Of a stretch of DNA of 64,000 nt, positions 24,028 through 32,775 are shown in pieces. The notes beneath the pieces are model-generated. The model worked only from the letters and a program-made list of their open reading frames with translations. It ran no database searches and was not told the DNA's origin. The DNA lies in contig JABTUB010000001.1 of assembly GCA_015075585.1 (NCBI GenBank), forward strand, positions 1,784,501 to 1,848,500, in the 5' to 3' direction. The position numbers and the translations under genes were made by a program. The DNA is from Chloracidobacterium sp. GTDB lineage: Bacteria; Acidobacteriota; Blastocatellia; Pyrinomonadales; Pyrinomonadaceae. Within the stretch, counting starts at the first letter, position 1. The number at the start of each line of letters is the position of its first letter.

Positions 24028-25249
24028 CCCGCAGGAAATACGACAAACGGCTCCAACTACTCTCGAGGAGTTGTTGGAGCCATTTTCTTTATCGGATTTT
24101 TTTGATCTCTTTGGTGAGAATTTCATATACGTGCCGGGCGTCGAAGGAAAGTTTTCAGGCCTCTTTCCCTGGGAGGTGTTGAATACGGTTCTGCGGCAGC
24201 ACCGGCTTCATCATCCGCGACTGCGCGTCTTTCGCAACGGCGAACTTGTCCCGTCATCGAAGTACCTTAAGACCAATACGGGCCGCAAATCACGTTCGAC
24301 CGTTTCGCGTATGATGCCCGCAGAATTGATCTCGCAGCTGCAGAAAGGCGCGACGCTTGTCGTCGATGCGGTCGATGAACTCTATGATCCGCTCACCGAT
24401 CTGGCCGCCGCTCTTGAGCTTGTCTTCAAAGAGCACATTCAAGTCAATCTCTACGCCGGATGGCATACTTCGCCGGGATTCAATGTTCATTGGGACGATC
24501 ACGATGTTCTGATCTTGCAGCTTTCAGGACGAAAGGCGTGGGCCGTATATGGCGAGACCAGAAAGCACCCTCTCGCAAATGATGTCGTCAAGGATAAAAC
24601 GCCGCCCGAGAAGCCGATATGGGAAGCAACTATCTCCGACGGCGACCTGCTTTATCTGCCGCGCGGGTTTTGGCACGTAGCGACGCCTCTTGACGAGCCG
24701 TCATTGCACCTGACGTTCGGGATACCCAACCGCACGGGAGTTGATCTGTTCACTTGGTTCGCCCGCCAATTGAGAAATGAGGAGATATTTCGCAAAGACC
24801 TGCCAAAATTCAAGAGTGATGAGGATCGAAAGGCTCATTATGAACACCTTTTCGACACGGCGAAACAAAGGTTCACGGACGATCTTATCGCCGAGTACTG
24901 GACCGAACACGACGGTAACGCTTCGCCGCGTATTAGACTGAATTTGCCGGACATAGCGTCAAAAAATTACATTGACAACCTGCTCGATCGGTCATTCATA
25001 CTCGCAACGCCAAGGAAACTAAAGGTCGCAACGAACGGCAATTCACTGATGATAAAAGCGAACAAGAAAGAATTTCGCTTCCCCGTTGAGGCTCGTGCTG
25101 TGCTCGAAACGCTGGACCATCGAAAACCCACGTCAATGGCAGACCTCGTCGAGGCAGCGGCCGGCACTATTGATGCGACCGGCGTTTCATCATTACTGAA
25201 AAAGCTCCTCACCGACGGCATCATCACGGCCCTACCGCCGGCAAAATAG
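24005..25249 (+). CDS. Cupin/JmjC-type Fe(II)/2-oxoglutarate oxygenase (ribosomal-oxygenase-like)
   Basis: 414-residue cupin-4/JmjC protein, the group that contains YcfD/RoxA and MINA53/NO66. The N-terminus (LLEPFSLSDFFDLFGENFIYVPG) is typical. The iron site is visible as His162-x-Asp164 in NVHWDDHDVLILQLSGRKAW and His224 in LYLPRGFWHVATP. A C-terminal winged-helix-like region follows (SMADLVEAAAG, LLKKLLTDGIITAL). The frame runs open further upstream through the Asp-rich repeat in the wrong register, giving TATART repeats, so ATG 24005 (GGAG 10 bases before) is chosen. Known relatives hydroxylate ribosomal proteins; the overlap with the Asp-rich gene suggests that protein is the target. It is followed 13 bases later by a ferredoxin-like gene. 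Confidence 0.85.
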   Translation: MIQTGQTSPQEIRQTAPTTLEELLEPFSLSDFFDLFGENFIYVPGVEGKFSGLFPWEVLNTVLRQHRLHHPRLRVFRNGELVPSSKYLKTNTGRKSRSTVSRMMPAELISQLQKGATLVVDAVDELYDPLTDLAAALELVFKEHIQVNLYAGWHTSPGFNVHWDDHDVLILQLSGRKAWAVYGETRKHPLANDVVKDKTPPEKPIWEATISDGDLLYLPRGFWHVATPLDEPSLHLTFGIPNRTGVDLFTWFARQLRNEEIFRKDLPKFKSDEDRKAHYEHLFDTAKQRFTDDLIAEYWTEHDGNASPRIRLNLPDIASKNYIDNLLDRSFILATPRKLKVATNGNSLMIKANKKEFRFPVEARAVLETLDHRKPTSMADLVEAAAGTIDATGVSSLLKKLLTDGIITALPPAK

Positions 25250-25262
25250 CGTCAAGCAAACG

Positions 25263-26198
25263 ATGACAGCCTCGCCATACTTCTGTTCCCTTACGTCCCG
25301 CCTTGCCGAAGAAGCTTGTTTCGGCACCGGTGTAACCGCCGATATTTGGCTGCTCGTCGAGTGTCCGGAAGCGTGGGAACGTGATGCCGTTAAAGGAAGT
25401 TCATTACCGAGCGAGGTCAAAGCGCATCTGAATTCGCTCGCCAAAGCGTCGAAAAGGATCCGCGTTCTCCTCATAAAACGCGATCCCAGAACGGACCCGC
25501 CGTATCATATCTTCGTTGCCTTTACGAAGGAGAAAGAACAGCGTATCGCAAGCCTGCTGGTCAATGATCACCGAGAACTTCTCACCTTAAGTTCCGACGG
25601 CTTGCTGAACGATAAGATCGAGATCGAATATGAGGAATTCCGCTCGCCGCTGTTTCTCGTATGCACGCACGGAAAGCATGATAAGTGCTGTGCAAAGTAT
25701 GGCTTTGCGACCTACAAGCTTATGCACGATGCTGACCCCGGAAGTGTCTGGCAAACGTCGCACATTGGCGGAGACCGCTTTGCAAGCAACGTGATCAGCT
25801 TTCCCACAGGCGTTTATTACGGCCATGTTGACGATGCGGCCGCCCTCTTTATAATTGCGGCTGAGCAGCGCGGCGACATTTTCCTTGAAAATTATCGCGG
25901 CCGCACATGCTATGGCCGCTACAGTCAGGTCGGCGAGTATTTCATCCGGCGCGAGAGCGGCATACGTGCTTCCGATGCCCTGCTCCGCCGTTCCGCAAAG
26001 GCAGATCGCGAAAAGGCGCTCTGGACGGTACAATTCTCGTCCGCAGATATGCGACGCCGCTACATTGTGACATTTGAAGTTCGCCGTTCGGATCGGAAGG
26101 CATTTTTGACGTGTCATGCATCCGAGGAGCGATCGCCGGTCGAGTATCATTTGATCGAGTATCGCGAACTTGAAGAAAAAGCGTCTTTGGACGATTGA
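25263..26198 (+). CDS. Sucrase/ferredoxin-like [2Fe-2S] protein
   Basis: 311-residue protein of the sucrase/ferredoxin-like family (PF06999), with a thioredoxin-fold ferredoxin. Signatures are FCSLTSRLAEEACFGTG at the start, then VCTHGKHDKCCAKYG, QTSHIGGDRFASNVISFP and YGHVDD. The clustered cysteines are the probable [2Fe-2S] ligands. It follows the oxygenase gene by 13 bases, so it may supply electrons that keep the oxygenase iron reduced, or serve an unrelated redox role. The predicted trp promoter overlaps its stop codon. Confidence 0.85.
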   Translation: MTASPYFCSLTSRLAEEACFGTGVTADIWLLVECPEAWERDAVKGSSLPSEVKAHLNSLAKASKRIRVLLIKRDPRTDPPYHIFVAFTKEKEQRIASLLVNDHRELLTLSSDGLLNDKIEIEYEEFRSPLFLVCTHGKHDKCCAKYGFATYKLMHDADPGSVWQTSHIGGDRFASNVISFPTGVYYGHVDDAAALFIIAAEQRGDIFLENYRGRTCYGRYSQVGEYFIRRESGIRASDALLRRSAKADREKALWTVQFSSADMRRRYIVTFEVRRSDRKAFLTCHASEERSPVEYHLIEYRELEEKASLDD

Positions 26199-26224
26199 CT
26201 TGCGGCTTGGTTTTTCGGTTTAAT
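26195..26224 (+). promoter_or_regulatory. Putative trp operon promoter
   Basis: TTGACT (26195-26200) and TTTAAT (26219-26224) are separated by 18 bases. Transcription would start within a few bases of the leader-peptide ATG at 26233, so the leader may be read from a leaderless or nearly leaderless message. Confidence 0.5.
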
Positions 26225-26232
26225 TGACAGCA

Positions 26233-26313
26233 ATGGGAACGAACGTCCGATTCAGCAACGCGGGTCTGCTCACATGGTGGTGGCGGATACTCGCGCGTCC
26301 GGACGGAAACTAG
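26233..26313 (+). CDS. trp leader peptide (26 codons, three consecutive Trp)
   Basis: The open frame encodes MGTNVRFSNAGLLT, then Trp-Trp-Trp at 26275-26283, then RILARPDGN and TAG. A run of three Trp codons in a 26-codon frame, followed 29 bases later by an intrinsic terminator and then trpE, is the layout of transcription attenuation. Scarce charged tRNA-Trp would stall the ribosome on these codons and favour read-through into trpE. No Shine-Dalgarno lies before the ATG. The competing antiterminator pairing was not worked out. Confidence 0.85.
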   Translation: MGTNVRFSNAGLLTWWWRILARPDGN

Positions 26314-26342
26314 CATAGGAATACAAAAGTATTTTCGTAATG

Positions 26343-26386
26343 ACGCCGCCTGAGATTTATCTTTTCAGCGGCGTTTTTGTTTTTTT
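26343..26386 (+). terminator. trp attenuator terminator
   Basis: ACGCCGCCTGA (26343-26353) pairs with TCAGCGGCGT (26365-26374) with one bulged C, followed by a long T-rich run with one G. It lies between the Trp-rich leader peptide and trpE, 12 bases before the trpE start. Confidence 0.85.
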
Positions 26387-26398
26387 GGATATTGATCG

Positions 26399-27781
26399 AT
26401 GACACCAACCGGCCGAAAAAAACTTGTAACAGCCGTGGACACAATGGCGGCCGACCTCCTGACACCGCTTGCCGTGTATCTGATACTCTCAGCTAAGAGC
26501 GAACGTTCCTTCTTGCTCGAATCCGTTGAAGGCGGTAAAGCGCTCGCTCGTTATTCATTCATTGGCTCTGAACCCGAGAGTGTGGCCGCAGGCGGCAAGG
26601 AAGCGTTCGAGCAAGTGCGGGCTCAAGTAGAAGAATACTTCGTCGAAGCCGCTGCCGATCTTCCTTCATTCATCGGCGGGGCTATCGGCTATCTCGGATT
26701 TGACGCCTGCGAGTGGTTCGATCAAGGAATTAAGCCCGCCGAAACTGACGGTGAATGTGCGTTCATGTTCTATCGGACGGTTGTGGCGTTCGACCACGCA
26801 AGACAGTTGATCAAGATCATCTCGCTTGCCGAAGAAGGTGATATCGATGCCGCAGAACAAAGAAATTCAAAAGTACGCGAGGCACTGCTCTCGGCCGGCC
26901 TTTCGGCCGCCGCGCTCGCACCCAACGCAGCGGCAGCCGATGATGTCCCGCGGATAACATCGAATTGGGCACGTCATGACCTTGAGGCGGCCGTTGAAGC
27001 GGTAAAAGAAATGATCCTTGCGGGCGAATGTTATCAAGTCGTTCTTTCGCAGTGCTTTACACGCCCAACGACCGCTGATGCGGTCAGTATTTATCGCGCA
27101 TTACGTTCAATAAACCCATCGCCGTATATGTTCCTTCTCGATCTCGGCGATAAGCAGATCATCGGAGCCTCGCCCGAAATGCTTCTACGAGTTACCGGTC
27201 GAAAGATAGAATATCGGCCCATCGCCGGCACTCGCCGCCGCGGTGCTTCTGCCGATGAGGACGCACGCCTTGCCGAAGAAATGCGGAAGGACCCGAAAGA
27301 GGTCTCAGAGCACATGATGCTTGTCGATCTCGGTCGCAACGATCTGGGCCGCGTCTCTGAGTACGGCTCGGTCTCCGTCGATTCTCTAATGCATGTAGAA
27401 AAATATTCGCACGTTCAGCATTTGGTAAGTTCGGTTTCGGCAACGCTCCGTAACGGCCTCGACCGTTTCGATGCACTTGCAGCCTGCTTTCCGGCCGGAA
27501 CCGTCTCCGGAGCTCCGAAGGTACGTTCGATCGAGATAATTCGTGAGCTTGAGCCTGATCGGCGCGGCGTCTATGCAGGCACGGTCGGATACTTCGACCA
27601 TTCGGGAAATCTTGATGCTTGCATCGCCATACGCACTGTAGTGCTGCAGAATGGCGTAGCACGCATCCAGGCCGGAGCCGGGATCGTCGCGGATTCAGTC
27701 CCGTCGTCGGAATACGAAGAAACAGTCAATAAGGCAAAAGGCATCTTACGGGCAATAGACATTGCGGAGGGCCGGCAATGA
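26399..27781 (+). CDS. trpE: Anthranilate synthase component I
   Basis: 460-residue TrpE, making anthranilate from chorismate with ammonia from a TrpG partner. The tryptophan-feedback motif appears as LLESVEGG near residue 38. Chorismate-binding signatures include YQVVLSQCF, SPEMLLR, PIAGTRRRG, LVDLGRNDLGRVS, FPAGTVSGAPKVR and the C-terminal QAGAGIVADS. No glutaminase domain is fused, and no trpG follows. ATG 26399 lies directly after the attenuator; ATG 26444 (MAADLLTP) is a possible shorter start. The stop overlaps trpD (ATGA). Confidence 0.96.
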   Translation: MTPTGRKKLVTAVDTMAADLLTPLAVYLILSAKSERSFLLESVEGGKALARYSFIGSEPESVAAGGKEAFEQVRAQVEEYFVEAAADLPSFIGGAIGYLGFDACEWFDQGIKPAETDGECAFMFYRTVVAFDHARQLIKIISLAEEGDIDAAEQRNSKVREALLSAGLSAAALAPNAAAADDVPRITSNWARHDLEAAVEAVKEMILAGECYQVVLSQCFTRPTTADAVSIYRALRSINPSPYMFLLDLGDKQIIGASPEMLLRVTGRKIEYRPIAGTRRRGASADEDARLAEEMRKDPKEVSEHMMLVDLGRNDLGRVSEYGSVSVDSLMHVEKYSHVQHLVSSVSATLRNGLDRFDALAACFPAGTVSGAPKVRSIEIIRELEPDRRGVYAGTVGYFDHSGNLDACIAIRTVVLQNGVARIQAGAGIVADSVPSSEYEETVNKAKGILRAIDIAEGRQ

Positions 27782-28788
27782 ACGAGGCCATACGTCATTA
27801 CACAAATGAATTCCGAGCCGGCCGTGATGTCTCGCCGTATGATGCGGAGACGCTCTTCGACGCCTTGATAAACGAGACCGAGATTTCCCGCACGGCCGCA
27901 CTTTTAACGGCGTGGGCGGCAAAAGGGGCGACGGAGGACGAGATCTTTCGTTTTGCGCGAATACTTCGCGACCGCGTAAAAAGAATTGACACGAATGGGC
28001 TTGCGTGCGTCGATATCGTCGGGACCGGCGGCAGTTCGGCAAAGACCTTCAACGTATCGACGGCCGCCGCTTTGGTCGCTGCAGGAGCGGGACTGCCGGT
28101 TGCAAAGCACGGCAATCGGGCGGCCACAAGCAGTTCCGGAAGTGCTGACGTGTTGACGCATTTGGGTGTCGAAGTTGATATTGAACCTGCCAAAGCAGAA
28201 GAACATCTAAAGATGCATGGTATCTGCTTTATGTTCGCTCCGCGTCATCATTCGCTGTCGCCGGCGTTGGCAGAGGCCAGAAAACAAGTGGGCAAGCCGA
28301 CCATCTTCAACTGCATCGGCCCTTTGGCAAATCCTGCCTTTGCTGAACACCAGCTTATCGGTGTATGGAATTCTCGCCTTTTGACACCGATGGCGAAAGC
28401 CTTGGCACGGCTCGGAACTAAGCGTTCGTGGATCATCAACAATGCCGACACGCTTGATGAAATAGGACTTGATGTAAAAACGGACGTTATGCAGATCCAC
28501 AACAAAGGCATTTCAAAAACAACGGTGGATGCCCGCGAATACGGTAAAGAAGCCATTGCGGGCAACGGCTTACGGTATGACCCTGCACAAAGCGCCGCAC
28601 TAATTGAGGAGATCTTGAACTCCCGCACCGCAAACGCAGCCGCTGAGAAACTTGTCATGATAAACGCGGCGGCCGCGATCTCTTTGGTTACAGGCGAGGC
28701 TCTTTCCGACTCTATGCAGCGTGCCGAAGAAAGCATACGTTCAAAAGCCGCACTGCGAAAATTGGACGCGCTGAGGAGCAGCAAATGA
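27778..28788 (+). CDS. trpD: Anthranilate phosphoribosyltransferase
   Basis: 336-residue TrpD joining anthranilate to PRPP. Visible motifs are the GTGGSS phosphate loop (DIVGTGGSSAKTFNVST), KHGNRAATSSSGSADVLTHLGV and FAPRHHSLSPALAEARKQVG, in the usual order. It overlaps trpE at its start and trpC at its end by four bases each (ATGA), implying translational coupling. Confidence 0.97.
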   Translation: MNEAIRHYTNEFRAGRDVSPYDAETLFDALINETEISRTAALLTAWAAKGATEDEIFRFARILRDRVKRIDTNGLACVDIVGTGGSSAKTFNVSTAAALVAAGAGLPVAKHGNRAATSSSGSADVLTHLGVEVDIEPAKAEEHLKMHGICFMFAPRHHSLSPALAEARKQVGKPTIFNCIGPLANPAFAEHQLIGVWNSRLLTPMAKALARLGTKRSWIINNADTLDEIGLDVKTDVMQIHNKGISKTTVDAREYGKEAIAGNGLRYDPAQSAALIEEILNSRTANAAAEKLVMINAAAAISLVTGEALSDSMQRAEESIRSKAALRKLDALRSSK

Positions 28789-29579
28789 ATTCAACCTTCC
28801 TCAATAAGGTCATCGACGAGACGAGGGCAAAGGTCGCTCGGGTCAAAAGCGGTCATTATTCGGAAAAACTTCGCCGAAAGGCTCAGCACGCGGCATTAGA
28901 TCGAAAGAGCCACCGATTTCGCACCGCATTGGCCGGCAAAGGTCGGACCAATATAATCGCTGAGATCAAACGCGCGTCACCCTCAAAAGGAGTGATAAAC
29001 GCCTCGATCGACGTTGCCGCGAGGGCCTTAAGTTATGAACGCGGCGGAGCAGCGGCTGTTTCAGTGCTGACCGAACCGCAGCACTTCGGCGGCTCGATCG
29101 ACGACATCGTAAAGGCGCGAACGGCTATCCGCGTACCGATCCTTCGCAAGGACTTTATCGTGGACGAGTTTCAGATACTCGAAGCCGCGGCCGCAGGTGC
29201 CGATGCTGTACTCCTTATCGCAGCAGCACTTGACGACAGAGAATTGCTGCGGCTGCGCCAATTTGCCGAGAACGAGTTCGGCCTCGATGCTCTCGTAGAG
29301 ATACATGATGAATATGAACTCGAACGCGCTGTTGACGCGGATTCGATGATCATCGGCGTGAATAATCGCAACCTGAAGTCGCTTGACGTTTCTCTTGATG
29401 TCGCTCGCAGACTCGGCGTGATGAAACCCGATGGCGTGATCTTCGTCGCCGAAAGCGGTATTTCCATGCGGCACGAGATCGACGAGCTTCACGGTCTCGG
29501 CTATGACGCATTTCTGATCGGCGAAGCACTGATGAAAAGCGGCGATCCGGCCGGCAAATTGGAGGAATTTGGTGCATAA
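28785..29579 (+). CDS. trpC: Indole-3-glycerol phosphate synthase
   Basis: 264-residue TIM-barrel TrpC. The family blocks are IAEIKRASPSKGVI, LTEPQHFGGS, PILRKDFIVDEFQI, DAVLLIAAAL, IIGVNNRNLKS and FVAESGIS. It overlaps trpD (ATGA) and, by eight bases, the following DUF2127 gene. Confidence 0.96.
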   Translation: MNSTFLNKVIDETRAKVARVKSGHYSEKLRRKAQHAALDRKSHRFRTALAGKGRTNIIAEIKRASPSKGVINASIDVAARALSYERGGAAAVSVLTEPQHFGGSIDDIVKARTAIRVPILRKDFIVDEFQILEAAAAGADAVLLIAAALDDRELLRLRQFAENEFGLDALVEIHDEYELERAVDADSMIIGVNNRNLKSLDVSLDVARRLGVMKPDGVIFVAESGISMRHEIDELHGLGYDAFLIGEALMKSGDPAGKLEEFGA

Positions 29580-30075
29580 ACCTCATCTTCGGTACCGAAA
29601 ACAGACGCCGTGTGAACGCACGTGGATGATCCACCTGATCGCCGTCGAAAAGGTCCTGCGCGCAACCGTCGCCGTCATTCTCACATTCAAGCTTCTGTCG
29701 CTCCTCGGTCGTGATGTACATAGATGGGCTGTCGAGTTTGCCGTCCGCCACGGTATCGATCAAGCGAACCGCTATGTTCAGGCCGTTCTCGCACGGCTCA
29801 TAGGTGTAGGCAATACCGAGATATACGAATTGAGCGCCGCGGCGTTCTGCTACGCCGGCCTGCTCTATCTCGAAGGCGTCGGCCTGTGGCTGCAAAAGCG
29901 TTGGGCAGAATACCTGACGGCATCAGCGACCGCTTTGTTCATTCCTGTAGAATTCTATGAGTTGTACGAACACTTTACTATGACCCGCATAGCGATACTT
30001 TCGATAAATATCTTTGTCGTTTGGTATCTGATAACGCGGCTTCGGGATGAAAAGAAGGAGGCGGCCGTTGACTAA
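29572..30075 (+). CDS. DUF2127 membrane protein within the trp operon
   Basis: 167-residue DUF2127-type protein with about four hydrophobic segments (VLRATVAVILTFKLLSLLG, AAAFCYAGLLYLEGVGLWL, LTASATALFIPVEFYELYE, SINIFVVWYLITRL). GTG 29572 is chosen because GGAGG lies six bases upstream inside the end of trpC; TTG 29569 would leave only three. It overlaps both trpC and trpF by eight bases, so it is firmly inside the operon. No link with tryptophan synthesis is known for this family. Confidence 0.83.
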   Translation: MHKPHLRYRKQTPCERTWMIHLIAVEKVLRATVAVILTFKLLSLLGRDVHRWAVEFAVRHGIDQANRYVQAVLARLIGVGNTEIYELSAAAFCYAGLLYLEGVGLWLQKRWAEYLTASATALFIPVEFYELYEHFTMTRIAILSINIFVVWYLITRLRDEKKEAAVD

Positions 30076-30712
30076 GATCAAGATCTGCGGGATCACGAAC
30101 GTTGATGACGCCATCTTCGCGGCCGGTTGCGGTGCGGACGTACTCGGCCTGAATTTTTACAGTGTAAGCCCGAGGTATCTCGAACCGGAGATCGCAAAGC
30201 AGATCGTTCAGAAGATTCGCCCGCTTGCCGAGAACGTGCGTTTTGCAGGCGTCTTTGTAAATGAAGAACCGGATGAGATCCGACGCATCGCCGATGAGGT
30301 CGGCCTTGACCTCATTCAGCTGCACGGCGACGAGCAGCCGCCCCAAGCGGCCTCTGTCTCGAAGATGTGCAACGCCGGTGTTATAAAGGCGATCCGCAAA
30401 CCGGATCAAATGAATGAAGCGTTCCTTGGTCGTTTCGATTGCACCGCATTCCTACTCGACGGCTTCTCGCCGATCGAATACGGAGGCACCGGCCGGGCCG
30501 TCGATCGAACGACCGCGGTTGAACTCGTTGCCAAGGGTTACACGATATACCTTGCAGGCGGCCTTACACCGGAAAATGCGGCGGAGGCCATTCGAGACGT
30601 TCGCCCGTTCGCGGTCGATGTTGCCAGCGGTGTTGAGATTTCTCCCGGCAAGAAAGACCGGAAAAAGATCGAGGCGTTCATCACCGCGGTCAGAAAGGTT
30701 GGCCGAGTCTAA
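30068..30712 (+). CDS. trpF: Phosphoribosylanthranilate isomerase
   Basis: 214-residue TrpF. The barrel signatures are [43 protein letters not shown] and [14 protein letters not shown], with VDVASGVE near the end. A TTG at 30068 is the probable start: AAGGAGG ends six bases before it and the protein then opens with the standard [10 protein letters not shown]. The ATG at 30047 would add seven basic residues not usual in the family. It overlaps the DUF2127 gene by eight bases. Confidence 0.94.
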   Translation: MTKIKICGITNVDDAIFAAGCGADVLGLNFYSVSPRYLEPEIAKQIVQKIRPLAENVRFAGVFVNEEPDEIRRIADEVGLDLIQLHGDEQPPQAASVSKMCNAGVIKAIRKPDQMNEAFLGRFDCTAFLLDGFSPIEYGGTGRAVDRTTAVELVAKGYTIYLAGGLTPENAAEAIRDVRPFAVDVASGVEISPGKKDRKKIEAFITAVRKVGRV

Positions 30713-30731
30713 GCAGAGTGGGTATTCAAAG

Positions 30732-31937
30732 ATGAACTACGAGCCGAATGAAAATGGTTTTTGGGGCGAATACGGAGGGCGCTTTGTGCCGGAGACGCTT
30801 GTCGCGCCGATCGATGAATTGACGGAAGCATTCTTTGCACACCGCGATGATGCTCAATTTCAGGCTGAATTTAGAGATCTCCTTCTGAATTATGTCGGCC
30901 GGCCTTCACCGCTATATTTTGCAAACCGGCTTACTGAGAAGCTCGGCGGCGCGCGAATATATCTCAAACGCGAGGATCTGAACCATACGGGCGCTCATAA
31001 GATAAACAATTGCATCGGTCAGATCCTGCTCGCAAGACGAATGGGCAAACGCCGCATTATTGCGGAAACGGGTGCCGGGCAGCACGGCGTGGCAACGGCT
31101 ACCGTGTGTGCCTTGTTCGGCCTTGAATGCGTGATCTACATGGGCACAGAAGATATGCGGCGGCAGGAAGCTAATGTCTTTCGTATGAAGCTGTTAGGTG
31201 CCGATGTTAAAGGTGTTGCTTTAGGTTCGTGCACTCTCAAAGATGCGATAAATGAGGCATTACGAGACTGGGTCTCGAACATCAGTTCGAGCTACTACCT
31301 TCTTGGCTCCGCTCTGGGGCCGCATCCGTATCCGCTAATGGTGCGTGAATTCCAGAGCGTCATCGGACGCGAAGCCCGCGAGCAGATACTTGAACACGAA
31401 GGGCGGCTGCCCGACCTGTTGGCAGCCTGCGTCGGCGGCGGATCGAATGCGATCGGGCTTTTCCATCGGTTCCTCAGCGATACAGACGTGCGAATGGTAG
31501 GCGTTGAGGCAGGCGGCCGCGGTAAAGGCCTTGGCGATCATGCTGCACGATTCCTCTCAGACACGGGCGTCGGTATTCTCCATGGTACAAAAAGTTATCT
31601 CCTTCAGGACGACAATGGGCAGGTTGCTGCAACGCATTCGATCTCTGCAGGACTTGATTATGCATCGATCGGGCCGGAGCACGCATTTCTGCATGACACC
31701 GGGCGAATAGAGTACGTTTCAGTGTCGGATACTGATGCCCTCGCGGCATTCGATCTGTTGTGCAAGACCGAAGGCATCATTCCGGCTCTTGAGTCCTCAC
31801 ACGCCGTCGCCTACGCGGTTCGGGCCGCGCCGTCCCTGGATCGGGACCGGATAATGATAGTGAATCTGTCAGGCCGCGGCGATAAAGATATGAACACTGT
31901 GCGCGAAGCTTTTGGCAACGGGACTGAGGATGACTAA
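30732..31937 (+). CDS. trpB: Tryptophan synthase beta chain
   Basis: 401-residue PLP enzyme joining indole and serine. The N-terminus [16 protein letters not shown], the PLP lysine in [11 protein letters not shown], the GAGQHGVA loop and [10 protein letters not shown] phosphate loop are all present. ATG 30732 is the true start; the open frame reaches back inside trpF but that part is a shadow. It overlaps trpA by eight bases. Confidence 0.97.
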   Translation: MNYEPNENGFWGEYGGRFVPETLVAPIDELTEAFFAHRDDAQFQAEFRDLLLNYVGRPSPLYFANRLTEKLGGARIYLKREDLNHTGAHKINNCIGQILLARRMGKRRIIAETGAGQHGVATATVCALFGLECVIYMGTEDMRRQEANVFRMKLLGADVKGVALGSCTLKDAINEALRDWVSNISSSYYLLGSALGPHPYPLMVREFQSVIGREAREQILEHEGRLPDLLAACVGGGSNAIGLFHRFLSDTDVRMVGVEAGGRGKGLGDHAARFLSDTGVGILHGTKSYLLQDDNGQVAATHSISAGLDYASIGPEHAFLHDTGRIEYVSVSDTDALAAFDLLCKTEGIIPALESSHAVAYAVRAAPSLDRDRIMIVNLSGRGDKDMNTVREAFGNGTEDD

Positions 31938-32733
31938 GCTCTTGCAAAGATTCAATGCACTGCGGGACGTGGGGCGCAAGGGATTTATCCCGTTTGTCAC
32001 GGCGGGCGACCCCGATCTGCGCACTTCGACCGATATTTGTGTAACTTTGGCAGAAAGCGGTGCCGACGTGATCGAGTTGGGCGTTCCTTTCAGCGATCCG
32101 ATCGCCGACGGGCCGACCATTCAGCGTTCTTCGGCGCGGGCACTTGCTAACGGAACATCGCTTCGTGACGTATTGAAGCTCTCATCCGAGGTCAAACGCC
32201 GGACCGACGTGCCGCTCGTACTGTTCAGTTATTTCAATCCGGTCTTCAAATTCGGTATTGAGAATTTCGTTCAGGCAGCCGCCGATTCGGGAATTGACGC
32301 ACTACTCTTGACCGATGTTGTTGACGCAGAAGCACTTACGATCTCGGAAATGCTTCTAACGTCCGGCATTGACCTCATTTCGCTTATCGCTCCGACGACT
32401 AACGAAGCGCGCATTGCCGACATCTGTTCGACGGCAAGAGGATTTATTTACGCAGTCTCGCGTGCCGGCGTGACCGGCGTCGGCGACAATGCCGCTGAGC
32501 AGGCTCAAAGGCTTGTAGAAAGGATCCGGCCGCATACGGTACTTCCTATTGCTGTGGGTTTCGGGCTTTCAACTTCCGATCAGATAAAGCGGGTTTGGGA
32601 ATATGCTGATGCCGCAGTCGTCGGCTCGGCTATCGTCAGTGTCATCGAAAGCTCAGAGCCGGACAATGCTGTCGAGAACGTTGCAGAGTTCGTTCGCGGC
32701 ATTCTTCCTGCGGTTGCAAAACGAACCTTGTGA
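31930..32733 (+). CDS. trpA: Tryptophan synthase alpha chain
   Basis: 267-residue TIM barrel that splits indole-3-glycerol phosphate. Motifs are [32 protein letters not shown] (with the catalytic Glu and Asp) and [12 protein letters not shown], with GFGLSTSDQ for phosphate binding. ATG 31930 overlaps the end of trpB by eight bases; an ATG at 31912 would overlap further and is less likely. Confidence 0.96.
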   Translation: MTKLLQRFNALRDVGRKGFIPFVTAGDPDLRTSTDICVTLAESGADVIELGVPFSDPIADGPTIQRSSARALANGTSLRDVLKLSSEVKRRTDVPLVLFSYFNPVFKFGIENFVQAAADSGIDALLLTDVVDAEALTISEMLLTSGIDLISLIAPTTNEARIADICSTARGFIYAVSRAGVTGVGDNAAEQAQRLVERIRPHTVLPIAVGFGLSTSDQIKRVWEYADAAVVGSAIVSVIESSEPDNAVENVAEFVRGILPAVAKRTL

Positions 32734-32775
32734 ACATAGAGTTGTAATTTTAGATATTGTTGAGCTTATAGAACT

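Noticed and set aside
30414..30731. N-terminal extension of trpB
   Set aside because: It lies out of frame inside trpF; the trpB family start is at ATG 30732.
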